In this document: positions 55,112 through 62,828 of the stretch, one piece after another
Layout: every line of letters begins with the position of its first letter
Position numbering within the stretch: the first letter of the stretch is position 1
Source of the DNA: Aquibaculum arenosum
GTDB taxonomy: Bacteria > Pseudomonadota > Alphaproteobacteria > Kiloniellales > DSM-21159
Reading direction: 5' to 3'
Length of the DNA stretch: 64,000 bases
NCBI RefSeq assembly: GCF_029222965.1
Contig: NZ_JARHUD010000005.1
Span: 124,001 to 188,000 of the forward strand
Program-made: the position numbers and the translations under genes
The notes under the pieces: model-generated
Seen by the model: only the letters and a program-made list of their open reading frames with translations
Database searches by the model: none
What the model was told of the DNA's origin: nothing

Positions 55112-55603
55112 ATGCGTCGATTGATCAGCGGTCTGCTCTTGGCCGCGTTCCTGGCCGCTCCGGCGGCGCTGGCCCATCACGCCGGGGAAAGCTATGCGGC
55201 GCGCGACGTCGTCGTGAGTCATGCCTGGACGCACGAGAACGCCCCCAGTGCCCATGCCAACGCCGTCTTCCTGACCATCGTCAACGACGGCGATCAGCCC
55301 GACCGCCTGACCGGTGTCACCGGCGACTTCTTCAGCCATGCCGAGATCCAGGCCCCGGTGCTGGATGACGCGGGCGTGCTGCGCACCCAGACGATCGCAT
55401 CCCTGGAGATTGCCCCGGGCCAGAGCCTGACGCTGCAGCCGGGCGGTGTGCAGATCCAGCTTATCGGATTGCAAAGCAGCCATTTTCCGGGTGACCACTT
55501 CGACCTAACTCTGCAGTTCGAGAAAGCCGGTGCCCTCACTGTTGAGGTGGAGGTCGAACCACTGCGCCGCGACGATGCAGAAGAGCCGGATTCGAACGTA
55601 TAG
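55112..55603 (+). CDS. PCu(A)C-fold (DUF461) periplasmic protein without the copper ligands
   Basis: The 163-residue product has a signal peptide (RRLISGLLLAAFLAAPAALA) and a PCu(A)C/DUF461 cupredoxin-like domain: AHANAVFLTIVNDGDQPDRLTGV, LEIAPGQSLTLQPGG and FDLTLQFEKAGALTVEVEV. Copper chaperones of this family use His and Met at HxM, MxM and HxM spots. Here the corresponding stretches read AEIQAP, VLRTQ and VQIQL, so none of the ligands remains. Several histidines cluster near the N terminus, with HHAG and VSHAWTHENAPSAH. It may bind metal differently or not at all. An ATG at 55037 is also in frame, overlapping the SDR gene. Confidence 0.78.
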   Translation: MRRLISGLLLAAFLAAPAALAHHAGESYAARDVVVSHAWTHENAPSAHANAVFLTIVNDGDQPDRLTGVTGDFFSHAEIQAPVLDDAGVLRTQTIASLEIAPGQSLTLQPGGVQIQLIGLQSSHFPGDHFDLTLQFEKAGALTVEVEVEPLRRDDAEEPDSNV

Positions 55604-55616
55604 CGGCGGCGAAGCC

Positions 55617-56774
55617 TCAGGCCGACACGCGCTCCGCGTCTCGGCTTCCCGTGAACTCAGCCTGGGTCAGGGCGGTTTCGGCAATCCAGCCGCCGCCCAG
55701 GACGCGGCTGCCTGAATAGCAGACAGCCGCCTGGCCCGGCGAAACGCCGTAGGCCGGTTCATCGAGCTGAATTTCGGCGCCGCTCCAGCCCAACGGGCGG
55801 ACCAGCGCCGGCACCGGGTCCTGCGCTGAGCGCAGCTTTACTGCGACCCGCACGCCCTCGGGTGGCAGAGCGTTGTCGAGCCAGTTCATCTCTCGTAGAA
55901 GCACGCGGTCCCGCGCCAAGGCACGCCGCGGGCCGACCACGACGCGCCGGCTCTCCGGCTCCAGCCGGACCACGTAGAGCGGTTCTTCGGTTCCGCCGAT
56001 GCCGATGCCGCGGCGCTGACCCACAGTGAAGCCGATGATGCCCTGGTGCTGGCCCAGAATCCGCCCCTCAATATCTACAATCTCCCCCGGATCGATAGCA
56101 CCGGGGCGCAGCTTCTCCACAACCCGGGCATAGGAGCCGTTGGGCACGAAGCAGATGTCCTGGCTGTCCGGCTTGTCTGCCACGGCGAGACCGAACCGCT
56201 CCGCCAGTGCGCGGACCTCGCGCTTGGGCAGATCGCCCAGCGGGAATCGCAGGAAGTCGAGCTGCTCGCGGGTGGTGGCGAAAAGGAAATAGCTCTGGTC
56301 GCGATCCGCATCCTCGGCCACATGCATTTCCGGTCCCTGCGCGCCCACGCTACGGCGCACATAGTGGCCGGTCGCAAGTGCCTCCGCTCCAAGGTCACGG
56401 GCAGTCCCCAGCAAATCGCGAAACTTCACTGACTGGTTACAGCGCACGCAGGGGATCGGGGTTTCACCCCGCAAATAGGAATCGGCGAACTCCTCCATCA
56501 CGCTGTCACGAAAGCGGCTTTCGTAGTCGAGCACGTAATGAGGAAATCCCAACGTCTCAGCCACTCGCCGAGCGTCGTGGATGTCCTGGCCAGCACAGCA
56601 GGCGCCCTTCTTGGCAATCGCAGCGCCATGATCGTAAAGCTGCAGCGTGATGCCAACCACGTCATAGCCTTCTGCCTGCAGCAGCGCAGCCGTGACGGAA
56701 CTGTCCACGCCGCCGGACATGGCAACGACGACGCGGGTCTGCGCAGGGGGCTTATCGAAACCGAGGGAGTTCAT
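55617..56774 (-). CDS. mnmA: tRNA-specific 2-thiouridylase MnmA
   Basis: The 385-residue product has the PP-loop [19 protein letters not shown] (about 15-33), the catalytic cysteine in [13 protein letters not shown], and the second cysteine in DSQDICFVP (about 201-209). It thiolates uridine 34 of Lys, Glu and Gln tRNAs with sulfur from the Isc/Tus route. The ATG at 56774 (MNSLGF) is chosen from the family; a TTG at 56810 is in frame but unusual. No good ribosome-binding site is visible before either start. Confidence 0.93.
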   Translation of the reverse strand: MNSLGFDKPPAQTRVVVAMSGGVDSSVTAALLQAEGYDVVGITLQLYDHGAAIAKKGACCAGQDIHDARRVAETLGFPHYVLDYESRFRDSVMEEFADSYLRGETPIPCVRCNQSVKFRDLLGTARDLGAEALATGHYVRRSVGAQGPEMHVAEDADRDQSYFLFATTREQLDFLRFPLGDLPKREVRALAERFGLAVADKPDSQDICFVPNGSYARVVEKLRPGAIDPGEIVDIEGRILGQHQGIIGFTVGQRRGIGIGGTEEPLYVVRLEPESRRVVVGPRRALARDRVLLREMNWLDNALPPEGVRVAVKLRSAQDPVPALVRPLGWSGAEIQLDEPAYGVSPGQAAVCYSGSRVLGGGWIAETALTQAEFTGSRDAERVSA

Positions 56775-56834
56775 GGCGGAGAATATGCGACCGGACAGCC
56801 TCGGCTGCAATGACCGCTCGTGCTGATTCCCATT

Positions 56835-56852
56835 CTAACAGCCTAGTAACAA
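56835..56852 (+). promoter_or_regulatory. Possible Pho-box-like direct repeat upstream of phnD
   Basis: CTAACAG, four bases, then GTAACAA gives the 7-4-7 spacing of a Pho box with TAACA shared, 85 bases before the phnD start. The sequence differs from the CTGTCAT consensus, so PhoB control is only a hypothesis. Confidence 0.35.
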
Positions 56853-56936
56853 ACAGTTGCAGTTCCCAGCAGAGCATCGATAGTTTGCCATCAGGCAGAT
56901 CGAAGGATCGCCCTACGTTCCAACGGGAGGAAAGCT

Positions 56937-57944
56937 ATGACCTACAAGGTGGCGCCCGGCGCCGGCTACATCAGCTACGCGATCGCAGCGGCTTTCGGCT
57001 TTGCCGCAATCCTGGCCATTGCCCCTGCACAGGCAGAAGAGTGCGCCGATCGCGGCGATCTCGACCAGGCCTACTGCGACGCCGACGGCGATCTGGTCGC
57101 CGACCCGCCCAGCAATCTGGATGATCTCGTCAACCCGGATACGCTCGTCTTCGCCTATACCCCGGTCGAGGATCCGGCCATCTATGAAGACATCTGGCAG
57201 CCCTTCATCGATCACCTCGAAGAGGAAACCGGCAAGGATGTCCAGTTCTTTGCCGTGCAGTCGAACTCGGCCGAGGTGGAAGCCATGCGCAGCGGGCGCT
57301 TGCACATCGCCGGCTTCTCCACCGGCCCGACGCCCTTTGCGGTAAACTTGGCTGGCGCCGTGCCCTTCGCCCTGATGGGCGGAGACGATGGCCGCTTCGG
57401 CTACACGCTGCAGGTCTACACCCGTAACGACAGCGGCATCGACAGCATGGAGGATCTGAAAGGCAAGCGCATTGCCCATACCTCGCCAACCTCCAACTCC
57501 GGCAATCAGGCGCCGCGGGCCCTCTTCCCGGACCTGGGCGTGGTCCCGGACGAGGATTACGAGGTGACCTATTCCGGTTCCCACGATCAGTCGATGCTCG
57601 GCGTCGTCGCCGGTGACTACGATGCAGCGCCGGTCGCCTCTGAGGTGGTCGATCGCATGGCTGAGCGCGGGCTCTACGATCCGGAAGAGGTGAAGATTGT
57701 GTGGGAATCGCCGGCTTTCCCGACGACCTCCTACACCCACGCCCACAACCTCGATCCGGAACTGGTTGAGAAGATTAAGGAAGCCTTCTTCTCTTTTGAG
57801 TTTGAAGGTACCGCGCTGGGCGAGGAGTTCTCGGGCGTCAGCAAGTTCATCCCCATCTCCTACGAGGATGACTGGGCGGTTATCCGGCAGATTCAGGCTG
57901 CCAACGGCGTCAGCTACACGCCACAGGATCTCGCCAACGAGTAA
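56937..57944 (+). CDS. phnD: PhnD-type phosphonate/phosphate periplasmic binding protein
   Basis: The 335-residue product is of the PhnD/phosphate-phosphite-phosphonate binding family. The signal peptide ends near APAQAEEC. An acidic segment DADGDLVADPPSNLDDLV (about 48-65) follows. The core has LVFAYTPVEDPAIYEDIWQPFIDHLEEETG, GRLHIAGFSTGPT (the ligand loop) and IAHTSPTSNSGNQAPRALF. The Ser/Thr-rich loop that binds the phosphonate headgroup is recognisable. An AACGGGAGGAAAGC leader gives a good ribosome-binding site. A hairpin separates it from phnC. Phosphate, phosphite and phosphonate cannot be told apart by eye. Confidence 0.9.
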   Translation: MTYKVAPGAGYISYAIAAAFGFAAILAIAPAQAEECADRGDLDQAYCDADGDLVADPPSNLDDLVNPDTLVFAYTPVEDPAIYEDIWQPFIDHLEEETGKDVQFFAVQSNSAEVEAMRSGRLHIAGFSTGPTPFAVNLAGAVPFALMGGDDGRFGYTLQVYTRNDSGIDSMEDLKGKRIAHTSPTSNSGNQAPRALFPDLGVVPDEDYEVTYSGSHDQSMLGVVAGDYDAAPVASEVVDRMAERGLYDPEEVKIVWESPAFPTTSYTHAHNLDPELVEKIKEAFFSFEFEGTALGEEFSGVSKFIPISYEDDWAVIRQIQAANGVSYTPQDLANE

Positions 57945-57957
57945 GTTATGAAGTGTT

Positions 57958-57995
57958 GCGGGCCGCAGTCCGGATGACTGCGGCCCGCGTCTTTT
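57958..57995 (+). terminator. Strong hairpin with short T-run between phnD and phnC
   Basis: A perfect 13-bp stem, GCGGGCCGCAGTC paired with GACTGCGGCCCGC, with a 5-base loop, is followed by GTCTTTT. It lies 13 bases after phnD and probably terminates part of the transcripts, giving excess binding protein over the other subunits. Confidence 0.7.
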
Positions 57996-58010
57996 GGAGC
58001 CCCATCCTGC

Positions 58011-58805
58011 ATGTTGAAGATTTCGAAACTGGTAAAGCGCTACGGCAACGGCGATCCCGTCCTCAAGGACCTCGACCTCACCGTTGAGAGCGAGAGCATC
58101 GTTGCCATCATTGGGGCTTCGGGCGCCGGCAAGAGCACGCTGCTGCGCTGTATCAACCGTTTGGTCGAACCGACAGCGGGTAAAATCGACCTAAACGGCG
58201 TTGACCTCACCGCCTTGCGGGGCGCCCAACTGCGCCATGCGCGCCGGCGCATCGGCATGATTTTTCAGGGCTTCAATCTGGTCGACCGCTTGACGGTCAT
58301 GGAGAACGTACAGTCTGGCCGCCTGGGCTATATCCCGCTCTGGCGCGCCGTCATGCGCCGCTACCCCAAACAAGACATCCGTCGTGCCTATGAACTTATG
58401 GAGCGGGTGGGCATCGCTCATTACGCAAACAAGCGGGCGGATGCGCTTTCGGGCGGTGAGCGCCAACGCGTCGGTGTGGTACGTGCGCTGATGCAGGAAC
58501 CGGAGATTCTGCTCGCCGACGAACCAACTGCATCGCTCGACCCCAAGACTTCCGAGCAGATCATGGAACTGCTGCGCTCTTTGTCGCGCGAGTTCTCCCT
58601 GCCCGTGCTGATCAACATCCACAACGTGGCCGAAGCCAAGACCTACGCCGACCGCATTGTCGGCATGCGTTACGGCCGCATCATCTTCGACGCCGAGCCT
58701 GATGCCCTGGATGCCGCGGCCATGGACGAAATCTACGCCGGCACCCCCGCTGAAGAGCGGGCGGAAGCCGGTGCCGCCGAGACACTGCAAGCGCAAACCG
58801 CATGA
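58011..58805 (+). CDS. phnC: Phosphonate-type ABC importer ATPase
   Basis: The 264-residue ATPase starts LKISKLVKRYGNGDPVLKDLDL and has Walker A GASGAGKSTLLRCINRLVEPTAG (GASGAGKST at about 37-45). The Q-loop IFQGFNLVDRLTVMENV is the PhnC form. The signature is LSGGERQR near 146 and Walker B is ILLADEPTASLDP. It follows phnD across an attenuator hairpin and overlaps phnE by 4 bases (ATGA). Confidence 0.93.
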   Translation: MLKISKLVKRYGNGDPVLKDLDLTVESESIVAIIGASGAGKSTLLRCINRLVEPTAGKIDLNGVDLTALRGAQLRHARRRIGMIFQGFNLVDRLTVMENVQSGRLGYIPLWRAVMRRYPKQDIRRAYELMERVGIAHYANKRADALSGGERQRVGVVRALMQEPEILLADEPTASLDPKTSEQIMELLRSLSREFSLPVLINIHNVAEAKTYADRIVGMRYGRIIFDAEPDALDAAAMDEIYAGTPAEERAEAGAAETLQAQTA

Positions 58806-59596
58806 GCGATTATCCCGAGACTTGGCGCAAGCCGCCGATGATTGCCAACCCGCTGCTGCGCTACGGGCTGGCATTGGCAATTCTGGTCTACGTGGTCTGG
58901 GCAATCAGCATGCTGCCCATCGACTGGGCCCGCGTGAGTGAAGGAATCACCCGCGCCCAGCGCATCTTCAGCGGCGCCTTTCCTCCAAGCTTCGAGCGCA
59001 GCGGCTTGTTGATCAAAGGCTTTTCCGAAAGCCTCAAGATCGCCATTCTGGCCACGGTCGGCGGCGTCTTGCTCTCCATTCCCATCGCCTTCATGGCAGC
59101 CAGAAACTTGGCGCCGATGCCAATCTATCTGCTGGGACGCGCCATCATCATTGTCGCGCGCAGCTTTCATCCGGTGATCGTGGCCATTGTTTTCGTCAAG
59201 GCTGTAGGCTTCGGCCCCTTTGCCGGCGTTTTAACTCTGATCGTCTACTCCATCGGCTTCGTGGCAAAGATGCTGGCGGAGCGCATCGAGGAGATCGACT
59301 GGGGGCAGGTGGAGGCCATGCGCGCCGCTGGAGCCGGCTACCTGGCCACCCTCTATTACGCGGTTTTCCCGCAGATCATGCCGCGCCAGATTGGGCTTAG
59401 CATCTATCAGCTGGACTCCAACCTGCGCGCCTCGGCAGTGGTCGGAATCGTCGGTGCAGGCGGTATCGGCTCGACGCTGGCCAACGCTTTCGGGCGCTAC
59501 GACTACGACTTCGCTCTGGCCATCACCATGGTGATCGTGGGGGTCATCCTCATCAGCGAGGCGATCAGCGGCCAGATCAGGAAACGGCTATGGTAG
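58802..59596 (+). CDS. phnE: Phosphonate-type ABC importer permease (first PhnE)
   Basis: The 264-residue permease has six membrane segments, the PhnE block LKIAILATVGGVLLSIPIAFMAARN (about 78-102), and the EAA loop EEIDWGQVEAMRAAGAGYLATLYYAVFPQIMP. The typical ending, LDSNLRASAVVGIVGAGGIGSTL, is present. It overlaps phnC and the second permease gene. Confidence 0.93.
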   Translation: MSDYPETWRKPPMIANPLLRYGLALAILVYVVWAISMLPIDWARVSEGITRAQRIFSGAFPPSFERSGLLIKGFSESLKIAILATVGGVLLSIPIAFMAARNLAPMPIYLLGRAIIIVARSFHPVIVAIVFVKAVGFGPFAGVLTLIVYSIGFVAKMLAERIEEIDWGQVEAMRAAGAGYLATLYYAVFPQIMPRQIGLSIYQLDSNLRASAVVGIVGAGGIGSTLANAFGRYDYDFALAITMVIVGVILISEAISGQIRKRLW

Positions 59597-60393
59597 ACAT
59601 GGAATCGACCCCCGAAAGCTGGGCGCGCTACACGCCGCAGCAGAGACTGCAGCGCTTCCTGATCTATCTCTTCAGCATTGCCGCCATCGTCTGGGCGCTC
59701 ACCAGCATCGATGTGATCTGGGCCTGGGTCTGGGACTCACCGGAGCAGATGGGAGACCTCTTCGGCCGCATGATACCGCCGGACACCACCAATCTGGGCA
59801 CCATCCTTTGGGTGCTTCTGGAAACGGTGAACATTGCGACCATCGCGACCGCCGTTGCCGTGGTGGTCTCGCTTCCGGTGGCCTACATCGCCGCGCAGAA
59901 CACCACACCCAACATCGCCACGCTCTGGCTCGGCCGGTTCATCCTGGTCTCCAGCCGCTCCGTGAACACCATCATCTGGGCTCTCTTGTTTGTGGCGATC
60001 TTCGGCCCCGGTATCGTCGCCGGTATCTTGGCGATCATGTTCCGCTCGATCGGGTTTATCGGAAAGCTGTTGGGCGAAGCCATCGAAGAGATCGACCGCC
60101 GACCCGTGGAAGCACTTGAGGCCACCGGCGCCTCTCGTATGAAGGTGATTCTCTACGCCATTGTGCCCCAGGTCATGCCGGTCTTCTGGTCTGTCAGCAT
60201 TCTGCGCTGGGACATCAATCTGCGGGAGTCCACGGTGCTCGGCCTCGTGGGCGCCGGCGGCATCGGCCTGATCTTGCAGGGCGCGATCGACACCTTCAAC
60301 TGGCAGGAAGCCGCCACCGTCCTCCTCGCCATCCTGGCCCTGGTGATCATCGGCGAGTTCGTAGCGATGGCCCTGCGCCGACGGATCATCTGA
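59590..60393 (+). CDS. phnE: Phosphonate-type ABC importer permease (second PhnE)
   Basis: The 267-residue permease is a paralogue of the gene before it. Shared marks are the VNIATIATAVAVVVSLPVAYIAAQN block, EIDRRPVEALEATGASRMKVILYAIVPQ as EAA loop, and RWDINLRESTVLGLVGAGGIGLIL. The two probably form a heterodimer channel. The ATG at 59590 overlaps the upstream stop by 7 bases; an ATG at 59599 is an alternative. No C-P lyase or other phn gene follows. Confidence 0.92.
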   Translation: MVDMESTPESWARYTPQQRLQRFLIYLFSIAAIVWALTSIDVIWAWVWDSPEQMGDLFGRMIPPDTTNLGTILWVLLETVNIATIATAVAVVVSLPVAYIAAQNTTPNIATLWLGRFILVSSRSVNTIIWALLFVAIFGPGIVAGILAIMFRSIGFIGKLLGEAIEEIDRRPVEALEATGASRMKVILYAIVPQVMPVFWSVSILRWDINLRESTVLGLVGAGGIGLILQGAIDTFNWQEAATVLLAILALVIIGEFVAMALRRRII

Positions 60394-60516
60394 CCCCAAC
60401 GTGAGCGGCTGTCAGGTAGCTCGGGGATCAGCGTTGCGAAAGGTATTGTCCTCGCCCTGTGCCCTTTGTCGGGCGGCACCCTCCCGACTCGTGGGCCAAG
60501 CGGCTATATAGGGCGC

Positions 60517-62799
60517 ATGACTCTTACCACAGAAAGTTCCGCCCCCTACCTCCAGGGCCTGAATGATGCGCAGCGAGCCGCCGTCGAGGCGCTCGATGGT
60601 GCCGTGCTTCTGCTGGCCGGTGCCGGGACTGGCAAGACCCGCGCGTTGACCACCCGCCTGGCCCACCTGCTCTGGAGCGGCCGAGCCCGCCCCGGGGAGA
60701 TCTTGGCCGTCACCTTTACCAACAAGGCTGCGCGCGAGATGAAAGAGCGCGTGGCGGCCCTGCTTGGCCGGCCCTCGGTGGAAGGCTGGTGGCTGGGTAC
60801 CTTTCACGCCCTCGCTGCGCGCATCCTGCGACAGGAAGCCGAAGCGGTCGGGTTGAAGTCCAACTTCACGATCCTGGACAGCGATGACCAACTCCGCTTG
60901 ATCAAACAGGTCATGGCTGCCGAAGGCGTGAACGAAAAATCTTGGCCTGCTAAGAGCCTGCGCCACCTGATCGAGCGCTGGAAGGACAAGGGCTTTACGC
61001 CGGACCGGGTGCCGAGCCAGGAAGTCGGGGACTTCGCCCAGGGTCGCAGCGTGGCGCTCTATGCTGCCTATCAGGAGCGTTTGCGCACCTTGAACGCCTG
61101 CGACTTCGGCGACCTTCTGCTGCACAATCTCACGCTGTTCCAGACCAGGCCGGATGTGGCCCAACGCTGGCAGCAGCGCTTTCGCTATCTGCTGGTGGAC
61201 GAGTACCAGGACACCAACGTCGCGCAGTATCTTTGGCTGCGCCTGCTCGCCCTGCCGGAGAACAACATCTGCTGCGTTGGCGATGACGATCAGTCGATCT
61301 ACGGATGGCGGGGCGCACAGGTCGAAAACATCCTGCGTTTTGAAAGCGATTTTCCCGATGCCAAGGTTATCCGGTTGGAGCGCAACTACCGCTCCACGCC
61401 GGCCATCCTGGGCGCGGCATCGGGGCTGATCGCACGCAACGAAGGCCGGCTGGGCAAGACGCTCTGGACTGAAGGCGACGCGGGCGAGCCGGTGCGGGTG
61501 CGCGGGCTCTGGGACGGAGAAGCGGAAGCCCGCTTTGTCGGCCAGGAAATCGAAGCATTGCAGCGCGAAGGCCACTCTCTGGGCGAGATGGCGATCCTGG
61601 TGCGGACCGGTGCGCAAACGCGAGAGTTTGAGGAGCGCTTCGTCACGCTGGGGCTGCCCTACCGCGTCATCGGTGGGCCGCGCTTTTATGAGCGCCTGGA
61701 AGTCCGTGACGCGCTGGCCTACCTGCGCCTGCTGCAATCGCCCGACGACGATTTGGCTTTCGAGCGGATCTGCAACAAGCCGCGCCGCGGTCTGGGGGAA
61801 GCGGCATTGCGCAAACTCCATTCGGCGGCCCGGAGTGGCGGAACATCCCTGTACATCGCCGCCCACCAATTGGTGGGCACAGACGAACTGCGCGCGCAAA
61901 CCCGACGGCCGCTCAAACAGTTCGTCGAGAGCATCGAGCGCTGGCGCGACGAGTTGCGCACCACCTCGCATCCGGAATTGGCCGAACGCGTACTTGAGGA
62001 GTCGGGCTATCTCGAAATGTGGCGCGAGGACCGCTCGATCGAGGCGCCCGGCCGACTGGAAAACCTCAAAGCCCTCATCGAAGCCTTGGCAGAGTTCGAG
62101 ACCCTGGCCGGTTTTCTGGAGCATGTCTCACTTGTGATGGAGAACCTGGAAGAGCCTGAGAGCGCGCAGGTCACTCTCATGACTCTGCATGCCGCCAAGG
62201 GCCTGGAGTTCGATACGGTCTTCTTGCCGGGCTGGGAGGAGGGTCTCTTTCCCAACCAGAGGGCGCTGGACGAACAAGGTAACCGCGGCTTGGAAGAGGA
62301 GCGCCGCCTCGCCTATGTGGGCTTAACGCGCGCGCGCAAACGGGCCATCGTGAGCTTCGCTGCCAATCGGCGGCTCTACGGCTCCTGGGCAGCGGCAATT
62401 CCCTCACGCTTTGTTGACGAACTGCCGGAAGAGCACTGCGAACAGGAAAGCGACAAAGGGATCTACGGAGCAGCGCATCAGGCCTGGGGCGGGGGAAACT
62501 TCGGTGGCTTCCAGTCCTGGGGCGACACGCGTTACTCCCCGGGCATGGAGCGCGCCCGCGCGCGACGCGAGCGCACGGGCACAACCACAGCGCCTGTCAT
62601 TGATGCCAAGGCCCAAGTGGTGGAAAGCACACCCCGGCGCGACTCACGCTACCGCCCGGGAAGTCGGGTGTTTCATCAGAAATTTGGCTACGGTACGGTA
62701 TCGCTCGTTGAAGGGGAGCGCCTTACCATCGCCTTCGACCATAGCGGTGAGAAAAAGGTTGTCGCCGGCTTCGTGACCGCTGCTGAAGACGCGAACTGA
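60517..62799 (+). CDS. uvrD: UvrD/PcrA-type DNA helicase
   Basis: The 760-residue superfamily-1 helicase has motif I LAGAGTGKTRALTTRL (about 34-49), motif Ia AVTFTNKAAREMKERV, motif II VDEYQDTN near 228, motif III DDDQSIYGWRGA, motif IV RLERNYRST, motif V TLMTLHAAKGLEFDTV and motif VI LAYVGLTRARK. A C-terminal PcrA-type domain (GSRVFHQKFGYGTV) ends the protein. It acts in mismatch and nucleotide-excision repair. The ATG at 60517 is 7 bases after TATATA (60505-60510), which could make a leaderless message; no Shine-Dalgarno sequence is visible. Confidence 0.92.
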   Translation: MTLTTESSAPYLQGLNDAQRAAVEALDGAVLLLAGAGTGKTRALTTRLAHLLWSGRARPGEILAVTFTNKAAREMKERVAALLGRPSVEGWWLGTFHALAARILRQEAEAVGLKSNFTILDSDDQLRLIKQVMAAEGVNEKSWPAKSLRHLIERWKDKGFTPDRVPSQEVGDFAQGRSVALYAAYQERLRTLNACDFGDLLLHNLTLFQTRPDVAQRWQQRFRYLLVDEYQDTNVAQYLWLRLLALPENNICCVGDDDQSIYGWRGAQVENILRFESDFPDAKVIRLERNYRSTPAILGAASGLIARNEGRLGKTLWTEGDAGEPVRVRGLWDGEAEARFVGQEIEALQREGHSLGEMAILVRTGAQTREFEERFVTLGLPYRVIGGPRFYERLEVRDALAYLRLLQSPDDDLAFERICNKPRRGLGEAALRKLHSAARSGGTSLYIAAHQLVGTDELRAQTRRPLKQFVESIERWRDELRTTSHPELAERVLEESGYLEMWREDRSIEAPGRLENLKALIEALAEFETLAGFLEHVSLVMENLEEPESAQVTLMTLHAAKGLEFDTVFLPGWEEGLFPNQRALDEQGNRGLEEERRLAYVGLTRARKRAIVSFAANRRLYGSWAAAIPSRFVDELPEEHCEQESDKGIYGAAHQAWGGGNFGGFQSWGDTRYSPGMERARARRERTGTTTAPVIDAKAQVVESTPRRDSRYRPGSRVFHQKFGYGTVSLVEGERLTIAFDHSGEKKVVAGFVTAAEDAN

Positions 62800-62828
62800 T
62801 CGCCATTTCGAGGGGAGGGTCTGGCGCC

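Noticed and set aside
55580-55603. A tRNA-like GGATTCGAAC string near the end of the PCu(A)C gene
   Set aside because: It is coding sequence, and no cloverleaf arms can be built around it.
60412-62124. A 570-codon open frame on the minus strand opposite uvrD
   Set aside because: It is fully antisense to a clear helicase with all motifs, shows no recognisable domain, and arises from the GC-rich third positions of the real gene.
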